Source of the DNA: an uncultured Lachnospiraceae bacterium
Lineage (GTDB): Bacteria > Bacillota > Clostridia > Lachnospirales > Lachnospiraceae
Direction of reading: 5' to 3'
NCBI GenBank assembly: GCA_934343915.1
Contig: CAKRIL010000022.1
Coordinates: 1-50,853 of the forward strand
DNA length: 50,853 nt
In this document: positions 7,298 through 15,991 of the stretch, in pieces
Numbering within the stretch: position 1 is the first letter of the stretch
How the letters are laid out: the number at the start of each line of letters is the position of its first letter
Translations under genes and position numbers: made by a program
The notes under the pieces: generated by a model
Told to the model about the DNA's origin: nothing
Databases searched by the model: none
What the model saw: the letters and a program-made list of their open reading frames with translations, nothing else

Positions 7298-7831
7298 TTA
7301 AAAACTCGGCGGTGAGCTTACCCATATAATAACAGCTCCGCTCCTGGACTCTATATAATGCTTGAACTTGGGCTCAAAGTAAAATGCCTCGCCCTTCTTT
7401 GCCTTATATCTCTTATTACCAACAACAATACTTATCGAACCTGACAGCACATAGCCGAACTCCTCGCCCTCGTGCGGGTTATCGGGATATGTCGAGCCTC
7501 CCGGTTCGAGTGTAAGCCTTATCGGCTCCATTATATTCTTCTGCGCATTGGGGATAATCCACTCTATCTTGTTGTGCAGCTCGGTATCCGTCTTTTCAAA
7601 ATAATCATCCCTGCCGAACACTACACGGTCGTCCTCAGTATCGTCAAAGAACGTCTTAAGGTCAGTTCCGAGACATTGCAGAATATCTACCAAGGTTGCG
7701 ATTGAAGGCGATGTCAGGTCTCTTTCAAGCTGGGAAATGAACCCCTTAGACAGCTCTGCCCTATCCGCAAGCTCTTCCTGTGTAAGTCCCTTTAGAACCC
7801 TGAGTTCTTTTATCTTACTGCCAATCTGCAT
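7298..7831 (-). CDS. XRE-cupin transcriptional repressor of the pot operon (PuuR type)
   Basis: A 177-residue regulator. An XRE helix-turn-helix is at about residues 5-60 (LRVLKGLTQEELADRAELS, then FISQLERDLTSPSIATLVDI), and a cupin sensor barrel at about 100-175 (PHEGEEFGYVLSGSISIVVG, then GEAFYFEPKFKHYIES). This is the architecture of PuuR and of the XRE-cupin genes that head potABCD operons in Firmicutes. The cupin probably senses a polyamine. It is the promoter-proximal gene, so it is likely autoregulated through the palindrome at 7875-7891. Confidence 0.9.
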   Translation of the reverse strand: MQIGSKIKELRVLKGLTQEELADRAELSKGFISQLERDLTSPSIATLVDILQCLGTDLKTFFDDTEDDRVVFGRDDYFEKTDTELHNKIEWIIPNAQKNIMEPIRLTLEPGGSTYPDNPHEGEEFGYVLSGSISIVVGNKRYKAKKGEAFYFEPKFKHYIESRSGAVIIWVSSPPSF

Positions 7832-7874
7832 TGTCGATACCTCCCGCAGCGCGATGCAAATAATTAAACAAAAA

Positions 7875-7927
7875 GTTTAGCAACGCTAAACCAAGGACTA
7901 TTATACATGATTGCTCAGTTATGTCAA
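7875..7927 (-). promoter_or_regulatory. pot operon promoter with palindromic operator
   Basis: The minus strand has -35 TTGACA (7927-7922), a 16-nt spacer and -10 TATAAT (7905-7900) preceded by TG. The perfect palindrome GTTTAGC-GTT-GCTAAAC (7891-7875) sits at about +2 to +18. This is the expected spot for a repressor that blocks RNA polymerase escape, and the site fits a dimeric XRE regulator. It is the likely autoregulatory operator of the gene at 7298-7831. Confidence 0.85.
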
Positions 7928-7986
7928 TACAGAATATACATATTCCATGTAAAAATAGTGCAAATTTCATGCATGGATTCCTATGC

Positions 7987-8042
7987 GCAAAATAAAATGC
8001 AGAATGAATCCGACCGTAAATCGAGCCGATTTCATTCTGCAT
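7987..8042 (-). terminator. Terminator of the trpS operon
   Basis: The 12-bp stem ATGCAGAATGAA/TTCATTCTGCAT (7997-8008 with 8031-8042) is followed on the minus strand by TTTTATTTTG. It lies just after the stop of the 76-residue ORF at 8050. Confidence 0.85.
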
Positions 8043-8049
8043 ATTAATT

Positions 8050-8280
8050 CTACTCATTAAATTCGCATGTTACAAAGAAGCCTCGCGGTGTCTCCTCGAC
8101 ATCAATAACCTTGCCCTGCCTTGCCTTAAGCCTCTCCGCAAGTCTGTAATTACCTGACATTGCTACGGCGGGTTCTATCGTATAATAGAAGCTTGACGGG
8201 AGCTTACCCTCTGTGATGTCAACCATCTGTCCTACCTCTACCTGCCCGGGGCGCTCCATTTTAAACTGCATGGTACGCAT
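8050..8280 (-). CDS. Conserved hypothetical protein, 76 aa
   Basis: A small soluble protein that I do not recognise. It shows alternating beta-type stretches (MQFKMERPGQVEVGQMVDIT, KVIDVEETPRGFFVTCEFNE) around a central AERLKARQ helix, so it could be a small beta-barrel. GAGGTG lies 7 nt upstream of the ATG. It follows the DUF4867-like gene by 13 nt and precedes the operon terminator, so it is the last gene of the trpS transcript. The short spacing and intact codons argue that it is real. Confidence 0.65.
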   Translation of the reverse strand: MRTMQFKMERPGQVEVGQMVDITEGKLPSSFYYTIEPAVAMSGNYRLAERLKARQGKVIDVEETPRGFFVTCEFNE

Positions 8281-8293
8281 CTGACGACACCTC

Positions 8294-8929
8294 TTATTCC
8301 GCTATGTTAAGGTTCTTACCCTTAAGTCCGATGAAGCTTCCCTTAGGAAGTCCACCCTCCTCATGTCCGATAAGCCACTTGTTGGTCGCTGTTATAAGTG
8401 CATCCTCCCCGCCGCATACAGGACAGTCGGCATGCTTTGCCGCAAGGCCATAGTTCGTTCCCTTAGGAAGAACTACCGACACCTGAAAACCATTGTTGTC
8501 AGGTCCGCATGGTGCATAATGAAGTGTTGTCGCATACAGCTCAACAGCAGTTCCCGCAGGTACTAAAAATGCCTCCATCTTAGCTGTGTCGTATGTAAAA
8601 TCATCCTCCACATCCCAAAGATTTCCAAGAATAAGAATCGCATCCGTGGCAGCCACATTAATCTCAGAGCTTCTGTGATACTCTGCCGCATTAAGGAGCT
8701 GATTATGACCGTTGCAGTAACCGATCTGAATAGGAAGCTCGCCATAGAACTTATTCTTAATCTCCTCTGCCACAGGAAGGCTCTCCAGGCTATCAACCGA
8801 CGGCTCGTACACAACTCCCTCAGGTATCTCTGTCTTCTTCATCTCCTCAACAAGTGAAGAGAAATCAATGTTCTTAATAACCTTGCCATACTTCTTAAAT
8901 CTCTTGTCTGCTGTTGAAATAATCTCCAT
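8294..8929 (-). CDS. DUF4867-like cupin-type protein
   Basis: A 211-residue protein resembling the DUF4867 family, recalled without a search. The core is a beta-rich, cupin-like region (QIGYCNGHNQLLNAAEYHRS, then AILILGNLWDVEDDFTYDTA, then AFLVPAGTAVELYATTLHYA and GFQVSVVLPKGTNYG). The conserved H and E residues look like those of cupin metal sites. A Cys pair (DCPVCGG) follows. The family may be sugar-binding or isomerase-like; the function is unknown. GGAGG lies 9 nt upstream of the ATG. It follows trpS by 26 nt. Confidence 0.6.
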   Translation of the reverse strand: MEIISTADKRFKKYGKVIKNIDFSSLVEEMKKTEIPEGVVYEPSVDSLESLPVAEEIKNKFYGELPIQIGYCNGHNQLLNAAEYHRSSEINVAATDAILILGNLWDVEDDFTYDTAKMEAFLVPAGTAVELYATTLHYAPCGPDNNGFQVSVVLPKGTNYGLAAKHADCPVCGGEDALITATNKWLIGHEEGGLPKGSFIGLKGKNLNIAE

Positions 8930-8955
8930 CTATATGTTCCTCCGATACATTAATA

Positions 8956-10044
8956 TTAACCCTGATATTTCTTAATATGCTCGTCAATAAGAGCCTGATC
9001 TGCAAAATAGTTAATCTTCATCGAATTCTTGACATCGTCGAGAGTCTTTGCCGCAACCTCTCTTGCAGCCTCGCTGCCCTTCTTTAACACATCATATACA
9101 TACGCGATATCCTTCTCATACTCTTTTCTTCTCGCACGGATAGGATTGAGCTCCTCGTTCATCACATTGATGAGGAACTTCTTTACCTTGACATCGCCAA
9201 GACCGCCCCTTCTGTAATGAGCCTTGAGTTCATCAAGATTAGCATACTCAGGAAGATACTCTGCAAAGTGCTCAGGCTTGCAGAATGCATCAAGGTATGT
9301 GAATACCATATTGCCCTCAATCTGTCCCGGATCCTCGACTCTGATGTGGTTAGGGTCTGTGAACATGTTTCTCATAATCTTCTCTTTCATATCAGCCTCA
9401 GACTCCGCAAGATATATGCAGTTGCCGAGAGACTTGCTCATCTTAGCCTTGCCGTCTATGCCCGGAAGTCTTAAGCACGCCTTGTTGTCCGGAAGTAAAA
9501 TCTCAGGCTCAACAAGCGTATCACCATATATTCTGTTGAAGCTTCTTACAATCTCCTTGGTCTGCTCAAGCATAGGAAGCTGATCCTCTCCGACAGGAAC
9601 AGTCGTCGCCTTAAAGGCTGTGATATCTGCTGCCTGGCTTATAGGATATGTGAAAAATCCTACAGGAATGCTTGTCTCGAAGCCGCGCATCTGAATCTCC
9701 GACTTAACCGTCGGGTTGCGCTGTAATCTTGATACTGTTACAAGATTGCTGTAATAAAATGTGAGTTCTGTAAGCTCAGGAATCTGTGACTGTATGAACA
9801 ATGTTGACTTAGCCGGGTCAAGACCGACTGATAGATAATCAAGCGCTACCTCTATAATATTCTGTCTTACCTTCTCAGGATTATCCGCATTATCCGTAAG
9901 TGCCTGTGCATCGGCAATCATAATAAAAATCTTGTCATACTCCCCGGAATTCTGAAGCTCCACTCTTCTCTTCAGTGAGCCCACATAATGACCTATGTGA
10001 AGTCTTCCGGTAGGTCTGTCACCTGTCAAAATAATCTTTCCCAT
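8956..10044 (-). CDS. trpS: Tryptophan--tRNA ligase
   Basis: A 362-residue class I aminoacyl-tRNA synthetase that charges tRNA-Trp. The HIGH motif is H-I-G-H in GRLHIGHYVGSLK, and the KMSKS loop is KMSKS in GKAKMSKSLGN. TVPVGEDQLPMLEQT and PTVKSEIQMRG lie in the Rossmann core. The ATG at 10044 is chosen because GGAGG lies 6 nt upstream; an in-frame ATG at 10071 has no such site. No T-box leader precedes it. It heads an operon with the DUF4867-like and 76-residue genes. Confidence 0.95.
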   Translation of the reverse strand: MGKIILTGDRPTGRLHIGHYVGSLKRRVELQNSGEYDKIFIMIADAQALTDNADNPEKVRQNIIEVALDYLSVGLDPAKSTLFIQSQIPELTELTFYYSNLVTVSRLQRNPTVKSEIQMRGFETSIPVGFFTYPISQAADITAFKATTVPVGEDQLPMLEQTKEIVRSFNRIYGDTLVEPEILLPDNKACLRLPGIDGKAKMSKSLGNCIYLAESEADMKEKIMRNMFTDPNHIRVEDPGQIEGNMVFTYLDAFCKPEHFAEYLPEYANLDELKAHYRRGGLGDVKVKKFLINVMNEELNPIRARRKEYEKDIAYVYDVLKKGSEAAREVAAKTLDDVKNSMKINYFADQALIDEHIKKYQG

Positions 10045-10124
10045 AAAACACCTCCGCGCCGCACACCGCATGCAGCTTTTTAAAAATCTCAGCCCGTTAT
10101 CTTTCGCACGGTAAATATAACATT

Positions 10125-10153
10125 AATATATATCTTAAAGGCGATTTAGTCAA
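10125..10153 (-). promoter_or_regulatory. trpS promoter
   Basis: The minus strand has -35 TTGACT (10153-10148), a 17-nt spacer and -10 TATATT (10130-10125), about 80 nt ahead of the start codon. No T-box or tryptophan-leader peptide is visible between promoter and gene. Confidence 0.7.
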
Positions 10154-10187
10154 TAATTTAACACTATCCGGTGAAAAAGTGGTCTTA

Positions 10188-11054
10188 TCAGTTAAGTCCT
10201 CTGAAGCCCTTTCCTATAATCTCACTGCTGTTCGTTATCATGATGAACGTATCCTTGCCGTGATTCATCTTGATATAATTCCTGAGCTCGACCGCCTGAC
10301 CTCTTTTAAGCACAGTGAGAATAACGTACTTCTGCTTATGTGTAAAAGAGCCCTCCGCCTTGAAGGTGGTCGCTCCCTTGACTAGCTCATTGTGGATGAA
10401 AAGCACTATATCGTCAGGTGAATCCGTGATGATTGTAAAATACTTGCACAGATTGACATTCTCTATGGTTCCATCAATAACAAGCGTCTTAGCCATAAGC
10501 CCCACGAAGGAGAAAAGTCCTGTCTCGATATCGAATACCATACATGCAGCTACCGTTATGGCAAGGTCAACGATAAAGAGTGCAACTCCGATGTTGAAGC
10601 TTGTATACTTCTTCAATATCATCGCAATTATATCCGTTCCTCCGCCCGATGCGTTCATGTTGAACATTATCGCTGCGCTCACGGCAGGAAGAACAATCGC
10701 AAATATAAGCTCAAGAACAGGCTGGTTGGTAAGAGGCCCGTCCATCGGGAACAGCTTCTCACATACGCTTAAGCCCACTGATGTAAGTATACTTACATAC
10801 ACTGTCTTGACGCCAAAGCTTCTTCCCAAAAAAATAAAGCCCACGACAAGAAGTACCATATTGATAACAAATGTGAACCACGCCGGCGAGAACGGCAGAA
10901 CCGCACTCAGAATTACCGATATACCCGTGACTCCTCCGAATGAAAAATTATTCGGGAACTTAAATACATACACACCAATCACAAGAACCAGTGTTGCAAG
11001 CGTGAGCATAAGATACTCAAGCACAATCTGTCCTGCCTTTGTCTTTGCTTCCAT
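10188..11054 (-). CDS. YitT family membrane protein (DUF161-DUF2179)
   Basis: A 288-residue membrane protein with about six helices over residues 10-195, including the glycine-rich repeats NFSFGGVTGISVILS and NMNASGGGTDIIAMILKKY typical of DUF161. The soluble C-terminal DUF2179 domain covers about residues 210-285 (YFTIITDSPDDIVLFIHNEL, KQKYVILTVLKRGQAVEL). The family is widespread in Firmicutes; no transport substrate is firmly known. It is monocistronic on the minus strand. Its 5' region (11055-11250) is strongly folded and holds several GGA motifs. The ribosome binding site (AAGGA, 8 nt upstream) is weak for this genome. Confidence 0.9.
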   Translation of the reverse strand: MEAKTKAGQIVLEYLMLTLATLVLVIGVYVFKFPNNFSFGGVTGISVILSAVLPFSPAWFTFVINMVLLVVGFIFLGRSFGVKTVYVSILTSVGLSVCEKLFPMDGPLTNQPVLELIFAIVLPAVSAAIMFNMNASGGGTDIIAMILKKYTSFNIGVALFIVDLAITVAACMVFDIETGLFSFVGLMAKTLVIDGTIENVNLCKYFTIITDSPDDIVLFIHNELVKGATTFKAEGSFTHKQKYVILTVLKRGQAVELRNYIKMNHGKDTFIMITNSSEIIGKGFRGLN

Positions 11055-11101
11055 AACATATTTCCTTGTCTTTTATTATTTTGTTATATCTATAATAACT
11101 A

Positions 11102-11135
11102 TGATTTCTCCGTTCTTCGAACTCTCGAAATCACA
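11102..11135 (-). repeat. 34-nt dispersed hairpin repeat, copy 1
   Basis: On the minus strand it reads TGTGATTTCGAGAGTTCGAA... and matches 25814-25847 at 31 of 34 positions. It folds on itself (TGATTTC/GAAATCA outside, GTTC/GAAC inside). This copy lies in the YitT leader; the other lies in the 3' end of the beta-galactosidase gene. Confidence 0.7.
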
Positions 11136-11185
11136 GCATCCATTCGCAAATCGGGCTATTGCCCTGTTTTGCTCATGTCTGTTTA

Positions 11186-11245
11186 TTCATCTAATAGATA
11201 TAGTGCTTTGTCTGCAAGCAGCCACACACTATATCTATTGATGAA
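11186..11245. other. Long imperfect hairpin upstream of YitT
   Basis: TTCATCTAATAGATATAGTG (11186-11205) pairs with its near-complement at 11227-11245, with a single bulge. The loop holds a small CTGC/GCAG hairpin. A second hairpin (GGGC/GCCC) is at about 11148-11173. There is no T-run on either side. It may be a leader fold of the YitT mRNA or a cruciform-forming element. The rest of 11055-11406 has no gene. Confidence 0.6.
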
Positions 11246-11406
11246 TTTATTATATATTATAGCACACCTGTTTTGTTATTTCCATATTCACCTCACTCTT
11301 TTTGTATTTTCGCATGTTATTTCAATTTTTATATTGCCATTAAAATTCGTATATGGTATTGTATTGATAATTAATAAAAATTTTATAATTATGAGGAGGA
11401 TTTATC

Positions 11407-12027
11407 ATGTTTTGTCCTAATTGTGGTGCCAAGCTCGACGACGACGCTTTATTCTGTGGTGAATGCGGCACTAAAATCGCTGCTCCACAGGCCGCAGCAA
11501 CAACTGCTGCCCCTGCATCACAGGCTCCTGCATCAAGCAAGCCTCTTGTAGCCTTCAAGATTGGAAATATGAATTTTTCCATCGTTAAGGAAAAGATTGA
11601 CTTCATCGGTCTTATCGCTGCTGTTGTTGCATTTATTGCACTGTTCATGCCTTACTTTACAGTATCAGCTTCAGCTTTAGGATACACCGCTAAGCAGTCA
11701 TTCAATTTCTTCTCCGGTTCGGGAAGCAATGCCGTATTCCTTTTGATAGTCATTCTTGTGTATATCGCTGCTAACCTGTTCGGCATGAAGCGCTTTGCAC
11801 AGGTTGCAGCTTATGCCTTGCTTGCGTTCGTTCTTATCACAATAATCAGCATTAAGGGTAGTATAGCAGACGTTACCGGTTACAGCAGCTACGGTATTTC
11901 CGCTAAGGCATATCCTAGCATCGGCTTCTACCTCTTGCTTTTATCTTCACTTGTTATGTCGTTCTCATGGCTTATCAAGTCCAAGCTTCTTCCGCTTATC
12001 AAGAAGCAGCCGGCTGCACAGGCATAA
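11407..12027 (+). CDS. Zinc-ribbon membrane protein, 206 aa
   Basis: An N-terminal zinc ribbon (CPNCGAKLDDDALFCGECG, four Cys, residues 3-21) is joined by an Ala/Pro-rich linker (about 22-48) to four hydrophobic segments at about residues 68-95, 112-130, 137-158 and 175-195. This zinc-ribbon plus membrane layout is common in Firmicutes and no function is established. AGGAGG lies 7 nt upstream of the ATG. It stands alone on the plus strand between the YitT leader and a bidirectional terminator. The gene probably responds to envelope state, but nothing in the sequence shows this. Confidence 0.8.
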   Translation: MFCPNCGAKLDDDALFCGECGTKIAAPQAAATTAAPASQAPASSKPLVAFKIGNMNFSIVKEKIDFIGLIAAVVAFIALFMPYFTVSASALGYTAKQSFNFFSGSGSNAVFLLIVILVYIAANLFGMKRFAQVAAYALLAFVLITIISIKGSIADVTGYSSYGISAKAYPSIGFYLLLLSSLVMSFSWLIKSKLLPLIKKQPAAQA

Positions 12028-12056
12028 TTTTAGTACATAATTTATATCAATAACAA

Positions 12057-12092
12057 AACACCCACTTCACTGCATTCTGTGAGGTGGGTGTT
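12057..12092. terminator. Bidirectional terminator between convergent genes
   Basis: AACACCCACTTCAC (12057-12070) pairs with GTGAGGTGGGTGTT (12079-12092), flanked by A/T-rich runs on both sides. It serves the zinc-ribbon gene on plus and the ABC exporter operon on minus. Confidence 0.9.
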
Positions 12093-12110
12093 ATTATTTT
12101 GCCTGTGTAT

Positions 12111-14096
12111 TTATTCCGTTACCTCAGCGGTAAGCTGAAGGTCATAAAGCTTTCTGTATACTCCGTTCTGAGCCAGAAGCTCCTGATGATTTCCGGATTC
12201 GACGATTCTTCCCTTATCCATAACCATAATCTTATCGGCATGCTGGATGGTTGAGAGCCTGTGTGCTACCATGATGGTGGTTCTTCCGGTCATCAGCTTC
12301 TCCATAGCCTCCGTTATAAGACTCTCTGTCTCGGTGTCAATGTTGGCTGTAGCCTCATCAAGCACAAGAATCGAAGGCTTGTACGCAAGTGTTCTTGCAA
12401 AGGATATGAGCTGCCTCTGTCCTGCTGAGAGCGTTGAACCTCTCTCCGTAACCGGCTCATCATAGCCGCCCGGCATTTTGCTTATAAAGCTGTCCGCATT
12501 GACATACTTGGCTGCCGCCTTAATCTCATCGAGCGTTATATTCTCGTTTCTGAGTGAAATATTGCTCTTTATATCTCCCGTAAAGAGGAATACATCCTGC
12601 TGTACCTGACCTATCGCACCACGGAGCACATCGGTATCAATGTCCTTTATGTTCACGCCGTCGATAAGAATTTCACCCTTCTGAATGTCAAAATAGCGTC
12701 CGATAAGGTTGAGAATCGAGCTCTTTCCCGCTCCCGTGGCACCCACAAAGGCAACCTTCTCACCCGGATTGATTGTGAAGCTTACATCCTTTAAGATGTA
12801 CTCATCCTTCTCATAGGCAAACCATACATTCTTGAACTCGATTTTGCCGTCAACCTTGACATCGACAGGGTGTGAAGGATTGACAATTTCAGGCTTTACA
12901 TCAAGAATCTGGAACATCTTCTCGGCTGAAGCAAGTGATGACTGGAGTGTTCCGAACTGCTCTGCAAGCTCCTGAATCGGGTCAAAGAAGGAACTTATAT
13001 AGTTTATGAAAATATAAAGCGTACCTATTGAGATTGCACCTCCGAGCACAAGGCTTCCTCCGCGTCCGATGATTATGACAAGTGCCACAATCGACAGGAA
13101 GTAGATGACAGGTCTGAAAATGGCAAATATCATTACCTCCCTGAAGCCTGCCTTGAAAAGTCCCATGTTCTTCTCCTCGAACTGGTCATATTTTTCCTTC
13201 TCCCGTGTGAATATCTGGATAAGCTTCATGCCCGATATATTTTCCGATAGGAATGTATTTATATCCGTAATCTTATTTCTTGTTATTCTGTACGCCTGCC
13301 TCGACAGATGTCTGAACACGAATGTGAGCACACCTATTACCGGCAGGAGTAAAAATGAATATCCCGCAAGCTTTACATTGATTGAAAGCATGACCACAGC
13401 ATAGCCGATAATCTTTACAATATTCTTAAAAAGTCTTACAAGCACACCTGAGAACATCTCATTTACCGCCTCGGTATCATTCGTAACTCTCGTCACCAGC
13501 TTGCCGACAGGCTGTGTGTTAAAAAAGCTGAGTGAAAGGCTGTGAATATGTGCAAACAGCTCCTCACGCATCTTAAATATGATATCCTGTCCAAGCTTCT
13601 GCAGCATATATGTCTGAAGTGCATTCAATATAAATCCCGCAAGCAGCGCACCGAGATATAAAAGTGCCGCACGGCATATTCCGGTAAAATCAAAATGTCT
13701 TAATTTCTTTAATTCATCCCTTGTAAGACACCTTGCAGTCTGTGCATATTCCGAGAGAATCTCCGGTCCTGCCTCCTTTAGAATCTCACATTCATCCGTA
13801 GTTATGTTCTCCGCCATGTAGTAGCAGTCATTGTACAAAAACATCTGGCAGAATGTTCCATCATAGGAAGCTGCGTCATAATTTTTGCTGATATATACAT
13901 CGCCGTAACGTATAGCTCCTGCCGCCTCCTCATCGACGATGGCATAAGGATTATAGTAACCGTTTATATAGTAATCTATGGCATTACCGATTATGATAGG
14001 CTTGTAAAGCTCAACCACTGTTATGAGAAGCACCATGACGGACACAATAACCATTGTAAGCACATGTGGCTTAAGATATTTTAAAAGTCTTTTCAT
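12111..14096 (-). CDS. ABC exporter half-transporter with extracellular insertion (BmrD type)
   Basis: A 661-residue exporter subunit: six-helix ABC transmembrane domain, then ATPase. An insertion of about 90 residues (about 45-140, with Cys at FCQMFLYNDCYY and TDECEILKE) lies between helices 1 and 2 and would face outside. It matches the extracellular domain that sets BmrD (YheH, about 673 aa) apart. Walker A is GATGAGKSS, Walker B ILVLDEATANID keeps the catalytic Glu, but the signature is LSAGQRQL (A for G). It overlaps the upstream gene by 1 nt (TAATG). It is probably the second half of a heterodimeric drug or lipid exporter. Confidence 0.85.
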   Translation of the reverse strand: MKRLLKYLKPHVLTMVIVSVMVLLITVVELYKPIIIGNAIDYYINGYYNPYAIVDEEAAGAIRYGDVYISKNYDAASYDGTFCQMFLYNDCYYMAENITTDECEILKEAGPEILSEYAQTARCLTRDELKKLRHFDFTGICRAALLYLGALLAGFILNALQTYMLQKLGQDIIFKMREELFAHIHSLSLSFFNTQPVGKLVTRVTNDTEAVNEMFSGVLVRLFKNIVKIIGYAVVMLSINVKLAGYSFLLLPVIGVLTFVFRHLSRQAYRITRNKITDINTFLSENISGMKLIQIFTREKEKYDQFEEKNMGLFKAGFREVMIFAIFRPVIYFLSIVALVIIIGRGGSLVLGGAISIGTLYIFINYISSFFDPIQELAEQFGTLQSSLASAEKMFQILDVKPEIVNPSHPVDVKVDGKIEFKNVWFAYEKDEYILKDVSFTINPGEKVAFVGATGAGKSSILNLIGRYFDIQKGEILIDGVNIKDIDTDVLRGAIGQVQQDVFLFTGDIKSNISLRNENITLDEIKAAAKYVNADSFISKMPGGYDEPVTERGSTLSAGQRQLISFARTLAYKPSILVLDEATANIDTETESLITEAMEKLMTGRTTIMVAHRLSTIQHADKIMVMDKGRIVESGNHQELLAQNGVYRKLYDLQLTAEVTE

Positions 14097-15862
14097 TATT
14101 CAGCCACCTCCCCGCTCGTCTGTCCTTTTGCTGCTTCAAGCTGCTGCTTGTCGAACATGCTCTTATAGATTCCGTTTTTAGCCATGAGTTCATTGTGATT
14201 TCCTATCTCGGCAGCCTTTCCGTCATCAAGCACCATAATCACATCCGCATTCTGAATTGTAGAAATTCTGTGTGCGATGATTATGGTTGTCCTCCCCTTT
14301 CTGTTCTCCTTCAGATTGTTGAGGATATGCTCCTCGGTGTCGGTATCGACAGCCGAAAGTGCATCGTCAAGGATGAGTATAGGCGCATCCTTCATCAGTG
14401 CCCTCGCAATTGAACTTCTCTGCTTCTGACCGCCGGAGAGGGTCACTCCTCTCTCGCCGACTATAGTCTCATAGCCATCCGGGAAAGCCACAATATTGTC
14501 ATGTATGCATGCCGCCTTGGTTGCTTTTATAACCTCGCCCATGTCATCACCATCCGCACCGAAGGCGATATTGTTTCTAAGGCTGTCTGAGAACAGGAAA
14601 TTATCCTGCGGAACATACGCGATATTGGCTCTCAGTACATTTAACGGAATCTTATTTATGTCTCTTCCGTCTATAAGTATCATCCCCGGCTTTGTGTTGT
14701 ACAGATGCAGCAGGAGGTTTACCAGCGTACTCTTTCCGTTACCTGTTCTTCCGATTACAGCAAGAGTTGTACCTGCCGGCACATCAAGGCACACATCGTT
14801 GAGTGTCGGTTCAGTATGCCCATTGTGTATAAATGTAAGGTGGTTAAAGGTTATGTGTCCTTCAATCCTCTCGACCTTGTCCGCCTCCGGAGCATCAAAT
14901 ATCTCCGGCTTCTCATCTAATACCTCCTTCACACGCTTAGCCGAGGCAAGTCCCTGTGATATTGAGGTAATGCTCTCACCAGCTGCAAGCATAGGCCATA
15001 CAAGCATAGTCACATACTGGTTGAACGCGACAAAGCGTCCAAGTGTTATATCTCCCACAAGTGCAAGATAACCACCGTAGAGAAGGGTTATAAGGCTGCT
15101 CACACCTATGATGACATCAAGAAGCGGCATAACCACCGCCTGAAGCTTTGCGACGCTCATATTCTTATCTCTTGTACTGTCATTATACTTTAAAAATGCC
15201 TTAAGCTCCGCTCTCTCCTGAACAAAAGCCTTTATGACACGCACTCCCGAAAAACTCTCCTGAACCATATCAGTCAGATCAGAAAGAGCCTCCTGCTTCT
15301 CATTGAATCTTTTTTTCATAATTGCACCATAGTAGAACTCACCTGCAAAAATGAATATCATAGGTATAATTGCAAGCAGCGTGAGCTTCAAATCGACATA
15401 GAATATCATCTGGCATATAACCATAACAGCCATTACCGTAGCATCGAACGCTGATATGACAGCCATACCTATAGCCATACGGATGGAGTTGAGGTCATTG
15501 ATAAACCTTGACATCAGGTCTCCTGTCTTGTGCTCGTTATAGTACTCAACCGACATCTGCTCAAGATGCATGAACATATCGTTTCTTATCTCATACTGAA
15601 TTTTTCTCGCCGCACCGAACAGGAAAAATCTCCACAAGAAACGTCCGACAGCTATAAGTGCTCCGGCAATCAGTATTGCCGCAATAATCTTTAACAGCCC
15701 ATTAAAGCTGAGTGTATGTGCAGTGAGTCCATCGGTTGCTTCTCCCGTAAACCTAGGCACATATATATTCAAAAAATCCACCACAAACAATGTAGCTATA
15801 CCGCCGATATACCGCCACTTATGCCGCGATATATATTTCCATAAAAACTTAAATTCCTGCAT
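14096..15862 (-). CDS. ABC exporter half-transporter (BmrC type)
   Basis: A 588-residue exporter subunit with a six-helix transmembrane domain (about 1-320) and an ATPase domain (about 340-570). Walker A is GRTGNGKST, signature the canonical LSGGQKQR, but Walker B is ILILDDALSAVD, with Asp in place of the catalytic Glu. With the partner's degenerate signature this gives one consensus and one degenerate ATP site. That is the classic asymmetric heterodimer (BmrCD, LmrCD, TM287/288). The length matches BmrC (about 585 aa). AGGA lies 5 nt upstream of the ATG. The substrate is probably hydrophobic drugs or lipids. Confidence 0.85.
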   Translation of the reverse strand: MQEFKFLWKYISRHKWRYIGGIATLFVVDFLNIYVPRFTGEATDGLTAHTLSFNGLLKIIAAILIAGALIAVGRFLWRFFLFGAARKIQYEIRNDMFMHLEQMSVEYYNEHKTGDLMSRFINDLNSIRMAIGMAVISAFDATVMAVMVICQMIFYVDLKLTLLAIIPMIFIFAGEFYYGAIMKKRFNEKQEALSDLTDMVQESFSGVRVIKAFVQERAELKAFLKYNDSTRDKNMSVAKLQAVVMPLLDVIIGVSSLITLLYGGYLALVGDITLGRFVAFNQYVTMLVWPMLAAGESITSISQGLASAKRVKEVLDEKPEIFDAPEADKVERIEGHITFNHLTFIHNGHTEPTLNDVCLDVPAGTTLAVIGRTGNGKSTLVNLLLHLYNTKPGMILIDGRDINKIPLNVLRANIAYVPQDNFLFSDSLRNNIAFGADGDDMGEVIKATKAACIHDNIVAFPDGYETIVGERGVTLSGGQKQRSSIARALMKDAPILILDDALSAVDTDTEEHILNNLKENRKGRTTIIIAHRISTIQNADVIMVLDDGKAAEIGNHNELMAKNGIYKSMFDKQQLEAAKGQTSGEVAE

Positions 15863-15898
15863 ACGCTTCCTTTCTTTTCGTGGGACACCCGCGTAAAT

Positions 15899-15929
15899 AA
15901 GAGGAGCCCCGCAATGCGAAACTCCTCTT
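15899..15929 (-). terminator. Terminator after ilvE
   Basis: The 8-bp stem AAGAGGAG/CTCCTCTT (15899-15906 with 15922-15929) is followed on the minus strand by a short T-rich tail (TTATTT). It separates ilvE from the exporter genes. The weak T-tract means some read-through into the exporter is possible, and I find no clear separate promoter for it. Confidence 0.65.
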
Positions 15930-15991
15930 TCTTTTTATAGTGACTTAATTTAACTGCCCGGAACAGGCATATTTAAAATGCCCCGAGGCAA

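Noticed and set aside
10045..10187. T-box leader for trpS
   Set aside because: No T-box sequence (AGGGTGGNACCGCG) or specifier stem is present; the promoter is only about 80 nt from the start.
10315..11241. 308-codon plus-strand ORF
   Set aside because: Antisense shadow of YitT that runs on through the folded leader; its repeated Thr/Ile/Ser content is typical of an antisense membrane gene.
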